Assembly: GCA_002499545.1 (NCBI GenBank)
Contig: DAME01000002.1
Span: 6,141-70,140 of the forward strand
Length of the DNA stretch: 64,000 nt
Origin: Euryarchaeota archaeon UBA88
Lineage (GTDB): Archaea > Thermoplasmatota > Poseidoniia > Poseidoniales > Poseidoniaceae
Reading direction: 5' to 3'
The notes under the pieces were generated by a model. That model saw only the letters and a program-made list of their open reading frames with translations. It was not told where the DNA came from and ran no database searches. The translations under genes and the position numbers were made by a program. Of the stretch, positions 8,149-17,400 are shown in pieces. Numbering within the stretch: position 1 is the first letter of the stretch; every line of letters begins with the position of its first letter.

Positions 8149-9194
8149 TCTCCACCCTCCTTTTGACGTTTGAGAAGGCGCCGAACGTCTTCTTTACGAC
8201 CAAGGGCACCGTACAACTCTACTGCTTTGGAGAGACGTCCTTCATCTTCTGCAGTCTGAGCGCGGGCAAACAGAGCACGTCGTTCATCCCAATTCTTAGC
8301 AAGGGCTGCTTCTGCAGCCGCCTTGTAACGCCCTTGACGTTCAGCTTGTGCAAGGTGAGGCGCAGACCATCGTCGAATCAAACCTTCTCGGGTTGCAGTT
8401 ACCATCGTATCTGGCGTCAATCCAATGAGAATATCTCCGAGGTCCATAGCAGAACCAAGAATGTTAGAACCATCGTTTTGAGTCGTTGATGACAAATGGT
8501 GCAAATGCCCTTCAATACCTAATACCCACCAACCGTCAGCACTTCGAATACCTTCCATCGGTTCAAGTGATTCGTATTCGATTCGTTCAAGTGAATCCCA
8601 TCCAAACGGATGCGGTACGCCTTCCCAGATTCCACCATCACTCGACTGCATTAAGATACGTCCATCCATCATTGGCGTTACCCAACTCCATACGCGGTCT
8701 TCAAGGCAGCGCTTTTGGTCAGTTTGTGCTAATCGAGCACACCACAACTTGCCATCAGAGGCCTGCCACATCATGTGTTCACGGTCGAGCCAACCGAGCA
8801 ATCGACGCACCTTGCCGCTGTCGAGCCGACGAAGGCCTGTTCCTTCGTGTGTAAACAGATGGAGGTGCCCTTGGCGCCCAGACAGAATCCAGCCGCCACC
8901 AGGTCGTGCAAGGAGCTCGGTGAACCCACCGGGTGTAGACCTCCCCTCATGCAACATGCTCCCGTCAACAGTCGAAAGGACGTAGAAGCCGTGAGCAGCG
9001 AGAATACCGAGAACGCCATTGTTTGCTTGAGCGTAATGCGCTTTGAACGGGAGTTCGACCTTCCAGCGGATTGAACCATCTGCTTCGATGAAAATAAGCG
9101 AAAGCCCACTGCTCACAACCATGCCACCCTCTACAGGAGCCAATGCTGCGATTCGCTGAGGGGCTTGCCACGACCACGTAATCGTCCACGACAT
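8145..9194 (-). CDS. beta-propeller protein with C-terminal alpha-helical repeat
   Basis: About 349 residues with no signal peptide and no membrane segment, so probably cytoplasmic. Repeated short strands with G-x-hydrophobic-hydrophobic and SxDGxIxW-like turns (IFIEADGSIRWKVEL, VLSTVDGSML, LHLFTHEGTGL, WQASDGKLWCARL, MQSSDGGIWEG, VTATREGLIRRWS) indicate a PQQ/WD-type propeller of about six or seven blades. The last 65 residues are helical and resemble one or two TPR-like units (KNWDERRALFARAQTAEDEGRLSKAVELYGALGRKEDVRRLLKR, cited here only by position, residues 290-345). It overlaps the upstream ATPase gene by one base (TGATG) and the downstream DUF357 gene by four, so the three products are probably made together. 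I do not recognise a specific family. Confidence 0.7.
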   Translation of the reverse strand: MSWTITWSWQAPQRIAALAPVEGGMVVSSGLSLIFIEADGSIRWKVELPFKAHYAQANNGVLGILAAHGFYVLSTVDGSMLHEGRSTPGGFTELLARPGGGWILSGRQGHLHLFTHEGTGLRRLDSGKVRRLLGWLDREHMMWQASDGKLWCARLAQTDQKRCLEDRVWSWVTPMMDGRILMQSSDGGIWEGVPHPFGWDSLERIEYESLEPMEGIRSADGWWVLGIEGHLHHLSSTTQNDGSNILGSAMDLGDILIGLTPDTMVTATREGLIRRWSAPHLAQAERQGRYKAAAEAALAKNWDERRALFARAQTAEDEGRLSKAVELYGALGRKEDVRRLLKRQKEGGE

Positions 9195-11074
9195 CACGCC
9201 TCACCTCCAAGAACGTTCCAGGCCATCAATTGGGCGCGAGCGGCTTGTGTAAGGTCGAAATAGCGATTCCTACCGACGCTACGCACACTGAGGATCCCAA
9301 ACTTAAGTAAGCGATTGCTTATTTGTGAAAGTCTGGCTCTCTTGACGTTGAGTTGTCGAAGTAATTCTTTGTCAGATGGAGAGTATGTTCTATCGTTTGC
9401 AACTGAAATAACGGCCATTTCATGGCTGCTCAATGCAGAAAGAACGTGCGCATTGAAGGCATAATCTTGCTTGCGGCCTTGTTTCTTGGTTTGCATTCGC
9501 TCCAACGCCTCAACAATGTGCCTTCGCTGAGATGCTACATCACCGTCAATTGGCGTCAATAAAGCGAGATGAAGAGCTTTCATCACGGGTACAATGTCGG
9601 CAAGGCCATCAAGAATCTCGTGTGAAAGGGCAGGTTGCTCATCGACGGTTTCTGCTTCATAGTATTCAATCGGTTCTTCGAACGAGGAATCTATCGCTTG
9701 GTGTTCTGGTTCGATGATAGGCAAACCAATGTCATCATGCAGCAGCACCGCGGATTCCTCTTCTGGAATCTCTTGTGGCACCTCTGGTTGGTGCAACGAA
9801 GCATCCTCCCACATCGAGTATGCTTCGGAAGCCTCAACCAAATTACCTTCTGGTTGTGGTTGAGTATCCTCCGTTTTGGCATCTGCCAATGAGCGATTTC
9901 GCTCGAACAAACCCGTCCAACCTGTCGGAATAGATGCATCAAGTGGAGGTCTGGAAGCCGGTTCACTCAATTCAGAAGGAACGGCATTGAACCCTTCAGG
10001 AATCGTCTCCAGTTCTTTCAGTTCTTCTTGAAGCGACTGTTCTTGATCCAATTGTTCAAGATCCAAATCAAAGAAATTCGTAACTTCCTCGATGCTTTCC
10101 ATGACTTTAGCGTCAATTTCCTCGTGCTCTGACTCCGAAGAAAGTGAGGATGGATCGACTTCTTCCAAAACAGAACCGTCCGACAGAGAAGCATCATCGG
10201 GAATCGAAAACATATCCATTCCAGTCGAGAGGGGCTCAATGCGCCCCTCATGGGATTCAGGTTCAATCGAATCAGGAGAGGTGTAGGACGGTTCGATATA
10301 GGTGTACTTCGACATGTTTGAGCGGTCAATTGAGTCACGCATGAGCCGAATGACTGCTGCTGGAAGGCCGTGGGTTTTCTCATGCAGGTATTCAGCATCC
10401 TGGACTGAAAAGGAGAACTGCTCCCCGGTTGCCTGTTCAATACGCCGTTCGACCAACAGTTGAACTTCGTCGACTGAAAGGTTGGCGAGAGGCTCCAATT
10501 GGTCAAGCTGCTGAACAATGGAATCGTGCAGCAGGGCTTTGTCCTTGGATTCAAGTACCACAACAACCAGTGCCTGAAGCCGTTCAAGAGTTGGAAGGGT
10601 TTCACGCAGTGCCACGTTGAGAGCACCAATGTCAAGCGTCGAAGCATCAATCACGATGAGTGGAAGGGCGTTTCGATACGATTGAGCCGCTTCAAGAATT
10701 TTCTGAGTCAGCTTTGAACGCCCTGCGGGGGCATCTGAACTTATGAACGAAGAATAGATGCCTTTGAGGAGGCTTTCTCCGGCATTGTTTGGCGAAATAT
10801 GATCGATGTACACCGAATGAGGGGCTTGTTTAGCGACGCATCGAAGCAAGGATGTCCGGCCAGAACCGTGCTCGCCGACCAGCAAAATTCTGCGTGAAGA
10901 GCGGAAACGGAGGTACTGCGAGAGCATGTCTTCCAAATGATGTCGACCAACCAGCAAGTTGGAATTGCTGGCTTCGACTGGGCGAGTGGAGAAGGGGTTC
11001 GTCCTCAACGAAGGTAGGTGCATTTCCTTTCCGTCTATTCGCATGAGGCGAGCAAATACGTGTTGGTATTTCAT
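9194..11074 (-). CDS. AAA/P-loop ATPase with acidic linker and C-terminal winged helix
   Basis: About 626 residues in three parts. The first 260 resemble an Orc1/STAND-type AAA domain: LVGRHHLEDML, a P-loop GEHGSGRTSLL in which the invariant Lys is Arg, a Walker B-like LPLIVIDAS without the following Glu, and RLMRDSI at the lid. A long, very acidic Ser/Glu/Pro-rich linker follows (about residues 265-530). The last 90 residues are a winged helix (VLSALSSHEMAVISV, LLRQLNVKRARLSQISNRLLKFGILSV). The changed P-loop suggests weak or no ATP hydrolysis. ATG at 11074 is chosen; ATG 11044 is possible and the frame runs to a TTG at 11101. Its promoter region holds the TAACG box array. First gene of the operon with the propeller and DUF357 proteins. 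Function not recognised; a DNA-binding regulatory role is inferred. Confidence 0.72.
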   Translation of the reverse strand: MKYQHVFARLMRIDGKEMHLPSLRTNPFSTRPVEASNSNLLVGRHHLEDMLSQYLRFRSSRRILLVGEHGSGRTSLLRCVAKQAPHSVYIDHISPNNAGESLLKGIYSSFISSDAPAGRSKLTQKILEAAQSYRNALPLIVIDASTLDIGALNVALRETLPTLERLQALVVVVLESKDKALLHDSIVQQLDQLEPLANLSVDEVQLLVERRIEQATGEQFSFSVQDAEYLHEKTHGLPAAVIRLMRDSIDRSNMSKYTYIEPSYTSPDSIEPESHEGRIEPLSTGMDMFSIPDDASLSDGSVLEEVDPSSLSSESEHEEIDAKVMESIEEVTNFFDLDLEQLDQEQSLQEELKELETIPEGFNAVPSELSEPASRPPLDASIPTGWTGLFERNRSLADAKTEDTQPQPEGNLVEASEAYSMWEDASLHQPEVPQEIPEEESAVLLHDDIGLPIIEPEHQAIDSSFEEPIEYYEAETVDEQPALSHEILDGLADIVPVMKALHLALLTPIDGDVASQRRHIVEALERMQTKKQGRKQDYAFNAHVLSALSSHEMAVISVANDRTYSPSDKELLRQLNVKRARLSQISNRLLKFGILSVRSVGRNRYFDLTQAARAQLMAWNVLGGEA

Positions 11075-11103
11075 CTTTGAGCAAAAGTTGAGGTCTATCA
11101 AAG

Positions 11104-11205
11104 CCGTTAGAATACGTTAATACCGTAGCCAGTGCTGAAAAATCGTGCTGATTAACGCTTTGATAACGCAATTATAACGCGTTAAGCGAAGCGTTAAATC
11201 CGTTA
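11104..11205. repeat. array of eight TAACG/CGTTA boxes in a divergent promoter region
   Basis: CGTTA occurs at 11105, 11115, 11180, 11192 and 11201, and its complement TAACG at 11153, 11164 and 11175. Extended to six bases, TAACGC starts at 11153, 11164 and 11175, exactly 11 bases apart; GCGTTA starts at 11179 and 11191 and CCGTTA at 11104 and 11200. The third TAACGC overlaps a GCGTTA to give the perfect palindrome TAACGCGTTA at 11175-11184. The array fills the gap between the ATPase/HTH gene (reverse) and HMG-CoA reductase (forward), and its left-hand boxes overlap the likely TATA region of the ATPase gene. Spacing near one helical turn suggests a protein binding cooperatively along one face of the DNA. 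Confidence 0.75.
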
Positions 11206-11255
11206 ATGATGGCGATTTCTAGAGAAGAGCCTGTCCAGCAGTTGCCGATTGATTG

Positions 11256-12599
11256 ATGTCCTTCCACCACGTGGCATCAACCGGACGTGTGGAGATGCCG
11301 GTCGAAAACAGTCGTTTGAGTGGATTTTTTCGCCACAGCGTTGCAGAAAGGCGTCAAATCGTTGCAGAAATGACGCAGCTTAGCCAGCAACAAATCGAGG
11401 CACTGGAAGCTTGCGGGGCGTTGAAAGAAGATGCTGCAGACAGGATGATTGAAAACGTCATTGGAACCATGTCATTGCCCGTAGGCGTAGCGACAAATTT
11501 CGTCATCGATGGAAAGCACTACCTCATCCCGTTCTGTTTAGAAGAATCTAGTGTGGTTGCCGCTGCATCAAACATGGCGAAGCGGTGCCTCGTCCACGGC
11601 GGATTTACCACGAATTCTGATGCACCACTGATGATCGCTCAGTTGCAAATCCTCGATTGCGATGATTTTGAACAGGCTGAACGCTCTCTTGCTACAGCCA
11701 GTGATGAATTGATGGCTTTGTGCAACAGTTTACCTTCAACAATGATACGGCTTGGTGGTGGATGCAAGCGTACTGAGACTCGAATTATCCATTCGATGAG
11801 TGGACCGATGCTTGTCTTGCACATCGTCGTTGATTGCCGAGATGCAATGGGAGCGAATGCCGTTAACACTATGGCGGAACTCATCGCCCCCCGAGTCGAA
11901 GAAATAACTCGAGGAAGAGTTCACCTGCGGATTCTTTCAAACCTCGCATCCTATCGATTAGCACGGGTCAAAGCAACCTTCACCCCCGAAGAAATCTCCG
12001 AGGACGGAACGGCTGAAAACGGTCACAATGTTATCAAGGGCATCATCGAAGCACAACACTTTGCCATGGCAGACCCCTTCCGTGCTGCAACCCACAACAA
12101 GGGCGTGATGAATGCCATCAGCAGTGTTGCACTCGCATGCGGTCAAGATTGGCGTGCAATCGAAGCCGGTTGCCATGCATGGGCTGCCTACAGCAACGGG
12201 ACCTACGGCTCAATGACGCAGTGGGTGCAAGACTCGGAGGGGAACTTAGTCGGGTCTATTGAGACACCGATGGCCGTTGGCACGGTTGGAGGCGCCTCTA
12301 AGGTGCATCCAGTCGCTCAGGCTAACCTTGCCATACTTGGCGTTGAATCGGCCCAGGAATTGGCTGGAATCATTGCTGCTGCAGGACTTTCCCAAAACCT
12401 CGGAGCACTGCGTGCTTTATCTACCAACGGTATTCAGGCAGGTCACATGAAACTGCACGCTCGAAACATGGCTGTCACCGCTGGAGCAGAAGGAGATGAA
12501 ATCGAAGTGATAGCTGCTCGTCTACATTCAGCAACGGGGCCAAAAACGCAAACCTTGGTCAACGAATTACTGCGGGCATTGCGCGAAGAGCGAACGTGA
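11256..12599 (+). CDS. mvaA: hydroxymethylglutaryl-CoA reductase, class II (bacterial type)
   Basis: Reduces HMG-CoA to mevalonate, the committed step of archaeal isoprenoid lipid synthesis. It aligns by eye along its length with the Pseudomonas mevalonii class II enzyme: SRLSGFFRHS at the N-terminus, ENVIGTMSLPVGVA with the catalytic Glu (residue 66), VDCRDAMGANAVNTMAE, the catalytic Lys in AATHNKGVMN (residue 282), Asp in GQDWRAIEAG, and the catalytic His in the C-terminal GHMKLHARN. Class II enzymes also occur in Archaeoglobus and Thermoplasmata, where transfer from bacteria is the accepted explanation. ATG 11256 follows an in-frame TTG; ATG 11295 would give the N-terminus closest to Pseudomonas. 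Its promoter lies beside the TAACG box array, so it may share that control. Confidence 0.94.
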   Translation: MSFHHVASTGRVEMPVENSRLSGFFRHSVAERRQIVAEMTQLSQQQIEALEACGALKEDAADRMIENVIGTMSLPVGVATNFVIDGKHYLIPFCLEESSVVAAASNMAKRCLVHGGFTTNSDAPLMIAQLQILDCDDFEQAERSLATASDELMALCNSLPSTMIRLGGGCKRTETRIIHSMSGPMLVLHIVVDCRDAMGANAVNTMAELIAPRVEEITRGRVHLRILSNLASYRLARVKATFTPEEISEDGTAENGHNVIKGIIEAQHFAMADPFRAATHNKGVMNAISSVALACGQDWRAIEAGCHAWAAYSNGTYGSMTQWVQDSEGNLVGSIETPMAVGTVGGASKVHPVAQANLAILGVESAQELAGIIAAAGLSQNLGALRALSTNGIQAGHMKLHARNMAVTAGAEGDEIEVIAARLHSATGPKTQTLVNELLRALREERT

Positions 12600-12602
12600 C
12601 GT

Positions 12603-13214
12603 TCATTCCTCTTCACCGAGTGGCAGCGTTGACTGAATAAAGCCGTCAACTTCACTCTCTTCTTTGAGGACCATCGCGTCTTCCATACCGTCAAACAAAC
12701 CTGTGGTTTTGACCTGTTCTCTGAACCATTGCTTGACCTTTTTACGGTCGGTATAAGGGCAACCAAAGGTTTCCGAGAACCGACGGGTTGTTGATAGACG
12801 GCGGGTATTGCCATCCTTTCTGCGGTCAACCATCCCATGTTGTGCTAATTCACGAACATAATCGTAGGCCTTCTGTCCGAGAAGTTCAACCAAACGTGCT
12901 TGGGGCATGGGTTGATGGTAGGCAATAAGGGCTGCTGCTTTGAGCAATTTTTGAGGAATCTCGGTCTTGGTTGCCTTGGGCAGGTGCCCTGCAATATCTG
13001 GCTTGACTTCAATTGCCCAGCGTTCACCGACTTCAGCGACTTGTAATGCACCACCACGTCGGCGTTTCAGCGTTGACCGAAGTGAATACAGCGCGTCAAG
13101 CATCTCATCTTCATCGTACCCCAATGCCGTTGAAAGTTCTGCAACCGTCATGGACCGACCTGCACCAAACATTGTTGCTTCCAAAAGGGTATCAATCGGT
13201 ACTTCGCTCATCAT
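12603..13214 (-). CDS. scpB: segregation and condensation protein ScpB
   Basis: Kleisin-associated (kite) subunit of the SMC-ScpA-ScpB condensin, 203 residues. Two winged helices are visible: TLLEATMFGAGRSMTVAELSTALGYDEDEMLDALYSLRSTLK and, from about residue 85, IPQKLLKAAALIAYHQPMPQARLVELLGQKAYDYVRELAQHGMVDRRKDGNTRRLSTTRRFSETFG, given here by their positions 8-50 and 85-150. The C-terminus is acidic. It is the third gene of smc-scpA-scpB, starting six bases after the scpA stop, with GAGGTG just upstream. It converges with HMG-CoA reductase, three bases separating the stops. Confidence 0.93.
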   Translation of the reverse strand: MMSEVPIDTLLEATMFGAGRSMTVAELSTALGYDEDEMLDALYSLRSTLKRRRGGALQVAEVGERWAIEVKPDIAGHLPKATKTEIPQKLLKAAALIAYHQPMPQARLVELLGQKAYDYVRELAQHGMVDRRKDGNTRRLSTTRRFSETFGCPYTDRKKVKQWFREQVKTTGLFDGMEDAMVLKEESEVDGFIQSTLPLGEEE

Positions 13215-13220
13215 AACACC

Positions 13221-14459
13221 TCATTCGACCAACCATTCGTGATCATCGTACGACTGTTCTTGAACCTTGGTCACTTCAACTTCAACCTCAACTTCTTCGG
13301 ACATCGATTGTTCTAAATCGAACGCTCGCTTCAATGCAAGTTCCTGCTTACGTTGTGATGCCTCTTCGGCAACTCTCGCCTTTTCAGCACGAAGCTTAGC
13401 GTGGCGAACAGAACCCGTCTCTTGACTTTGTATACGTTCATTTTCTTCAGAAATCTGACTTTCAATCAAAACTTTCACTTCTTCAAAGGTCTCAATCTCG
13501 GGCCATGAATCCTCTAAGAATATGGTTCCGTCTGGAACTTCATCTTGGGTAATCGAGGCAAAGCCACGATGCGTGAGGAACAATCCTGCAATGAAAGAGG
13601 CTACCTTCGCTTCATCATCGTAGCCTTCTGGAATCTGCCCGAAGTTGTGTTCAAGAATCGGTTTCAACTGTTCCATGACTTCAGTGACGGGTACTTTGGA
13701 ACGAGAAGACGCAAGGCAAGTCGAACGAAGTGCCTGCCAGCAGCGCTTAATATCGCCTTCAAGGTCTTCGTTGTGCATTCGACCACCAACATCAGAGAGG
13801 TATTCCTTCAACTCTTCAGCATGTGCAATGCGGTTCTCTTCGCGTAATCGGAGAGTTTCAGCGTCATCCGATGCATCCTTGAACGCAGAAAGTAGTTCGA
13901 CTAAAGTCACTGGACGACCTTCATCTCTCCTAACGCGGTTTTCAAGCAGCCCCGGGAGCAGTTCGTCCGCCTCCCCTTGTAGGATACTGCTGGTGAAGTA
14001 GAAATCCTCGTCGTTGTAATCCGCTTCCCAGCCAAATCCAAGGTCATCGCCCCAATCTTCATCCTCACCTGAATATTGAATTCGGTCGAACAGGTCTTCG
14101 GCTTGGTGGTGCAACACTTCCCATGAGAGTCGAATCAGTCGACCGCATGCGGGTAAATCAAGCGACGATGCTTCAGATTTCACGCGTGCGGTGAAAACCT
14201 TGAGGAAATTGGAGAGGTCAATGTTCCACGCGTCAAGACCTTCATCACGAACAAGCGAGAGTACGAGAGCAACTGAACGGTCAAAAGGGTCGACCAACGT
14301 TTGATGTTCTGCCTCTTCTCGTTCAGCAATGGCCATAATGCGATCTCCAAACATTGCTGCTTCATCGGATTCCTCTCCAGAAGCGAGAAGTTGGTCTATG
14401 ACGTCTTGGCGAAGGAACCACTTGTCCAAGCCGCTCTGTACTTCCACCACGTAATTCAC
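13221..14459 (-). CDS. scpA: segregation and condensation protein ScpA (kleisin)
   Basis: Kleisin bridge of the SMC complex, about 412 residues. The core starts at DPFDRSVALVLSLVRDEGLDAWNIDLSNFLKVF, the ScpA signature, but it is preceded by an unusual 70-residue N-terminal part (VQSGLDKWFLRQDVIDQLLASG). The C-terminal 90 residues are a charged coiled coil (RAEKARVAEEASQRKQELAL) ending in an acidic tail; the winged helix that contacts the SMC head lies near residues 300-360. The GTG at 14459, two bases after the smc stop, is chosen because the only upstream alternative is a TTG inside smc. The gene is translationally coupled to smc. Confidence 0.86.
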   Translation of the reverse strand: MNYVVEVQSGLDKWFLRQDVIDQLLASGEESDEAAMFGDRIMAIAEREEAEHQTLVDPFDRSVALVLSLVRDEGLDAWNIDLSNFLKVFTARVKSEASSLDLPACGRLIRLSWEVLHHQAEDLFDRIQYSGEDEDWGDDLGFGWEADYNDEDFYFTSSILQGEADELLPGLLENRVRRDEGRPVTLVELLSAFKDASDDAETLRLREENRIAHAEELKEYLSDVGGRMHNEDLEGDIKRCWQALRSTCLASSRSKVPVTEVMEQLKPILEHNFGQIPEGYDDEAKVASFIAGLFLTHRGFASITQDEVPDGTIFLEDSWPEIETFEEVKVLIESQISEENERIQSQETGSVRHAKLRAEKARVAEEASQRKQELALKRAFDLEQSMSEEVEVEVEVTKVQEQSYDDHEWLVE

Positions 14460-14460
14460 C

Positions 14461-17400
14461 TCAGAGGTTTTCTTCCTCAACTTCTGCCTCTTGAACGGTT
14501 TGTGCGCTTTCTTCTTCTGATTCAATGGCTTGAATCGCCTGGGCTACTTCAGCCCACTCCTCGATGTCTTCAGTCAAGTCAGTTGTACGATCAGAAAGAC
14601 CAGCAAAACCTGATTCGACATCGGGTGATTCCACTTCCTCGGCCTTCATGTGGTTGAGCAGCCCACCCAAACTACTGGGCGTTGGAAGGGGTTCTGGTAC
14701 CTCCGGCATTTCATGAGAAGCAGCCGTTGCTTCTTCAATACGGGAATGGTTCTTGGAATTGTCTTTCTCAGCTTCTTCCAGAGCTTGTTGGCCCAGAGCA
14801 ATTGCCTTGTCGCGGTCAAAGTCGACGATTCGACGACTGCATCCATCACCACCGTGTGTAATGCCGATATGGTGGTCTGCAAGACGAAGGGACACTTTGC
14901 GCAAAGTGACCATAATGAATTGCGCCCGTTTACTGCGTTCACGACACATGAGTGCAATCCGTTCAGCGTTATACCCATCGAGGTTTTGGTCGACTTCATC
15001 GAAGTAGTAAAACGGACTTGGGTCATAATCTTGGATTGCAAAAATCAGTGCGAGAGCAGCCATCGATTGCTCACCTCCCGACAGTTGATGTCGCGTGACT
15101 TTTGCAGACTTCCCACGAGGTTGAGCCCACAATTCGAGCCCTCCTTTGAACGGTTCGTCCTTGTTCTCGAGGAAGAGTTCGCCTCGTCCACCATCACTGA
15201 GTGACTTGTAAGCAACCTTGAAGTTCTCATTGACCTTTTCGAGAACCTTAAGCAAGCGCTCCTTGCGTTGCTGTTCGAGTTTCTCAGTTACGTCAATCAA
15301 GTGTTTACGTCGGCTTTGGAGCGTCTTAAAATCGTCTTTCATATCAGCAAGCCGAGCCTCACACGCTGCAAATTGTTCTATCGCCAGCATGTTGACTGGT
15401 CCGTGGCCGTCGAGTTTCCGTTGTAACGACCGCTCGTTGCGTTCTGCATCTCCAAGGCTTGGGAGGACCGTTCCCTCAGGCGCTGGATGGATACCGTTCT
15501 CGGTCATTTCGGACATCGTCTCTCGGACGGCATCATCTTTCAAAGCAAGCGTTCGTCCAAGTTCGACAATCATCGTTCGACGAGAGCGTGCATCGGTTGC
15601 CTTTTGCTGGAGGTTGACGTTCAAACTGGTTCGTTCTTCAATCAATTTCAAGCGCTCGTCTTCAAGACCTTGGTTTTCTTCAAGGTACTGGGAACGCTCT
15701 GCTTCTTTCGCTTCTAAGTCTATAGAATCGGTTGCTATACGTGCTTGGAGCGAGTCAATTCGGTCACTTCGCCCAATTGCATTCGCCTTAAGCAGTTCAA
15801 TCCGGGTTGAAACTTCGGTGACTCGGCTTTCAAGAAGTGTTTGATGACTGGCATCGGTATTGAGGGCTGCTTGAGCCTGTGCTTTGAGACCTTCAGCCTC
15901 GACACGTTTCACTTCAGTGGCATGCAGCCTGTCCTTGAGATGGGCTGGACTCGCATCTTCCAGTGCGATTTGTGCAGTTGAGCGGCTCTCATTTGCAGCA
16001 GCGAGGAGGTTTTGTGCATTGTCGAGGTCGCGAAGTTTTTCAGCACCTTCGATTTCTAATTCACCCAATCGCTTTTCTTGGATGGCAACTTCACCAAGTG
16101 CTGCTACGTGATTGGCTTTCGCCTGCTTCAATTCTGCCTTCCATTCTTGGTACCGAACAGCATGGTCGCTATCTGAGAGGGCATTGATCTTGTTCCGTAA
16201 CTCGGTTTGCTGACGTCGGGCATCGCGAAGAGCGCCGTTGACGGTGTCTGCCATAAGACGGAATCGTTCTACGTCTGAGGAAAGGGTTTCAACTTCGCTT
16301 GCACCCTGAATGTTGCCTCCAAAGGCAACCTTCATTTTACGCTTTGAACCACCAACCATTGCCCCACCAGCTTCAGTGACGTCACCACGAAGCGTGACAA
16401 GGCGGACGCCACCCATGTTGGCGCGTGCCGTGGACATGCTGTCCACGATGAGGGTGTTTCGTAAGACAAAACGTACCGCTGTATCGATACGAGGGTCGTA
16501 ATCGAGTAGGTCGTACGCAAATCCAACGACACCGGATTTACTTGAGACGATGAGTGCTTTTCCAGCTGCTCGTGAATGGGACAGTTTGTTGAGCGGGAGG
16601 AAGGTTGCTCTTCCAGCCTTATGTTCTGCTAGCCACCGAATCGCATTCGCTGCCACTTCATCACTTTCGACAACAACCGAAGTCATCCCTCCGCCAATAG
16701 CTGTAGCAAGCGCATCGGTATGCGAAGAATCTCTGGGAGAACATAATTCTGCAACGGTTCCAATAATGCCGCGCAGTTCGCCACGGTCTCGGGCGGAGAG
16801 GATAGCGGCAGCACCGCCAGCCATGCCTTTAGCCCCAGTCCGGTTTTCCATCTCAGCTTTCGCAATGTTGAGTTTTCGTTCAGTCTCCCTTAACCGGGTT
16901 TCAACAACCTCTGACTCCTCGACCAACTTTGCCTCAGAACGTTGGGCTGCATGGAGTTGCTCTGCTAATTTCTTCCTGTCTTGATCAGGTGATGTAGCAC
17001 CGATCTCTTCCCCTTCCAGTTCGAGTTCACCGAGTGCAAGGCGAGCGGATTCGGCTGCTTCTTGAGTAGTCCCCAGTTGCTCGGAAAGCATCTCTGCTTG
17101 AGTTGCCACACGGTTCACTTCGGCCTGAGCAGTGTTCAATTCTTCAATAGCATCCTCGACCTTGGTGATGGATTGGGCCAGTGCACGAGAGAGTTCTGCA
17201 TTTGCAGTGCCAGAAGATTCCAACAGAGTTCGAACTTCGTCTTCCTCTTTCTTCGCCTCAGCGAGTTCTGTTTCAGCGGCAGTGAGGTCGGTACGTGCAT
17301 TCACCAGGCTTTGCTCAAAATCGGCAAGCGCTGCCTGAGCAGAAATCAGCGATTCGTCAAGCCCAACGCGTTCTTCCTCGTCCTCGACATCTTTTTCCTC

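Noticed and set aside
11104..11205. Box array considered as a CRISPR or a tandem-repeat element
   Set aside because: Units are only five or six bases, lie in both orientations and have no spacers of constant length; no cas genes are nearby. A protein-binding array explains it better.
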